From Streptomyces sp. RPA4-2 (GTDB taxonomy: Bacteria; Actinomycetota; Actinomycetes; Streptomycetales; Streptomycetaceae): 64,000 nucleotides of DNA. Positions 62,994-64,000 of the stretch are shown here, in pieces (position 1 is the first letter of the stretch; every line of letters starts with the position of its first letter). The DNA lies in contig NZ_CP050975.2 in assembly GCF_012273515.2 (NCBI RefSeq), positions 1,798,001 through 1,862,000 of the forward strand, in the 5' to 3' direction. The notes below the pieces were generated by a model, which saw nothing but the letters and a program-made list of their open reading frames with translations, did not search any database and was not told the origin of the DNA. A program made the position numbers and the translations under genes.

Positions 62994-64000
62994 TCACTGG
63001 TTGCCGCAGGCGGACGCGGTGGGCGTCTCCAGCCAGGGCAGGTCGTGCCCCATCCGGTCCCGCTTGGTGCGCAGGTAGCGGAGGTTGTGTTCGCCCGCCT
63101 GGACGGGCATCGGCTCCCGCCGGGTGACCCGCAGGCCGTACCGGACGAGCGCGTCGGTCTTGTCGGGGTTGTTGGTCAGCAGACGCAGGCTGTGGACGCC
63201 GAGGTCCTCCAGGATCCGCGCGCTCGCGCCGTAGTCGCGGGCGTCGGCGGGCAGGCCGAGTTCGAGGTTGGCGTCGAGGGTGTCCCGGCCGCGTTCCTGG
63301 AGCTCGTAGGCGCGCAGCTTGGACAGCAGTCCGATGCCCCGCCCCTCGTGTCCGCGCAGATAGACGACGACGCCGCGGCCCTCGGCCTGGATGCGCTGGA
63401 GGGAGGTCTGCAGCTGGGGGCCGCAGTCGCAGCGCAGCGAGTGGAAGACATCGCCGGTCAGGCACTCGGAGTGGACGCGGACGAGGACGTCCTCGCCGTC
63501 GCCGATCTCGCCGTGGACGAGGGCGACGTGCTCGACCCCGTCGGCGGTGGAGCGGTAGCCGTACGCCGTGAACTCGCCGAAGGCGGTGGGCAGCTGCGTC
63601 CTGGCCTCGCGGCGGACCGCGGGTTCGGCCGGGGGTGCCCCCTGGTCGAGCGGGGTCGGCACCTGGGGCGAGCGGCGGTAGGCGATCAGGTCCTCGATGG
63701 AGATGATGGTCAGGCCGTGCTTGCGGGCGAACGGGATCAGTTCGGGAAGGCGCAGCATGCGGCCGTCCTCCCCGGCGATCTCCACGATGGCGCCCGCGGG
63801 GCGCAGGCCGGCGAGCCGGGCCAGGTCGACGGCCGCCTCGGTGTGGCCGTTGCGGACGAGGACGCCGCCGGGCCTGGCGCGCAGCGGGAAGATGTGGCCC
63901 GGCCGGACGAAGTCGCCCGCCCCGGCCTGGCCCCCGGCCAGCAGCCGGAGTGTGGTGGCGCGGTCGGCGGCCGAGATGCCGGTGGTCACGCCGTGGGCGC
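62994..64000 (-). CDS. ribBA: Bifunctional DHBP synthase / GTP cyclohydrolase II, 5' end cut off
   Basis: The reading frame enters from the right edge, so the start is outside. The visible 335 residues contain the end of the 3,4-dihydroxy-2-butanone-4-phosphate synthase domain ([38 protein letters not shown] shown as [16 protein letters not shown]). The complete GTP cyclohydrolase II domain follows: [20 protein letters not shown] gives the zinc Cys ligands, and [20 protein letters not shown] the active site (core [16 protein letters not shown]). The enzyme supplies both riboflavin precursors. It precedes ribH in the same operon. Confidence 0.95.
   Translation of the reverse strand, partial: AHGVTTGISAADRATTLRLLAGGQAGAGDFVRPGHIFPLRARPGGVLVRNGHTEAAVDLARLAGLRPAGAIVEIAGEDGRMLRLPELIPFARKHGLTIISIEDLIAYRRSPQVPTPLDQGAPPAEPAVRREARTQLPTAFGEFTAYGYRSTADGVEHVALVHGEIGDGEDVLVRVHSECLTGDVFHSLRCDCGPQLQTSLQRIQAEGRGVVVYLRGHEGRGIGLLSKLRAYELQERGRDTLDANLELGLPADARDYGASARILEDLGVHSLRLLTNNPDKTDALVRYGLRVTRREPMPVQAGEHNLRYLRTKRDRMGHDLPWLETPTASACGNQ

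Noticed and set aside
62882..64000. FMN riboswitch in the riboflavin region
   Set aside because: The visible part lies inside the operon; a leader would be upstream of the first rib gene, outside the window.

Overview
The window is a high-GC (clearly above 70 %) chromosome segment from a Streptomyces or very close relative. The evidence is the extreme third-position GC, the mycothiol-dependent formaldehyde dehydrogenase, RbpA with a perfect SigR-type promoter, polyprenol-phosphate-mannose synthase, and the many short Streptomyces-type families. The right half (MFS, rbpA, fxsA, ppm1, amidohydrolase, Lrp, then hisG/hisE/ribH/ribBA) reads as conserved core chromosome. No phage, conjugative element, CRISPR array, tRNA or rRNA was seen.

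Layout. 1-1527: end of a sensor kinase and a hypothetical membrane protein. 1746-15630: a near-complete choline-to-glycine catabolic island. It holds a Rieske ferredoxin and its FAD reductase, an IclR regulator, mycothiol formaldehyde dehydrogenase, dimethylglycine oxidase, sarcosine oxidase, a Rieske oxygenase of the glycine-betaine-demethylase type, betaine aldehyde dehydrogenase, an APC permease and a choline oxidase. Two 40-bp look-alike operator candidates sit on both sides of the IclR gene. 15730-23072: a three-gene SMC-like operon (kleisin-like, MukE-like, 1583-aa coiled-coil ATPase) arranged like Wadjet JetABC/MukFEB but with no JetD nuclease; this is the best candidate for an under-described system here. 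23188-28603: GntR regulator divergent from an MFS / DUF1445 hydro-lyase / PxpABC 5-oxoprolinase operon, with a perfect 19-bp palindrome between them. 28629-32025: SGNH hydrolase and two GT4 glycosyltransferases. 32165-36515: HEAT-repeat and ankyrin proteins, then a small membrane protein plus an FtsK-like protein whose Walker A lysine is missing. 36569-36734: a 166-bp MITE-like hairpin element that supplies the stop codon of a MocR-type regulator. 36731-41376: MocR regulator, YczE-like membrane protein, glycerophosphodiester phosphodiesterase and an MFS protein. 41632-51404: rbpA, fxsA, ppm1, amidohydrolase, Lrp and several hypotheticals. 51629-57873: M1 and C39 secreted peptidases, a nucleoside kinase with an apparent frameshift, and an EccA-like AAA+ protein. 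58072-64000: two DUF21-CBS proteins, a PH-domain protein, hisG, hisE, ribH and ribBA (cut by the window edge).

How the genes work together. In the first island choline is oxidised to betaine (choline oxidase, BetB). Betaine is demethylated by the Rieske oxygenase, probably fed by the ferredoxin/reductase pair, then dimethylglycine and sarcosine are demethylated by flavin oxidases. Every demethylation can release formaldehyde, which explains the mycothiol-linked dehydrogenase in the same cluster. The 5-oxoproline module converts 5-oxoproline (perhaps formed by the DUF1445 enzyme from D-glutamate) to L-glutamate. The SMC-like trio is an independent operon, presumably acting on DNA structure.
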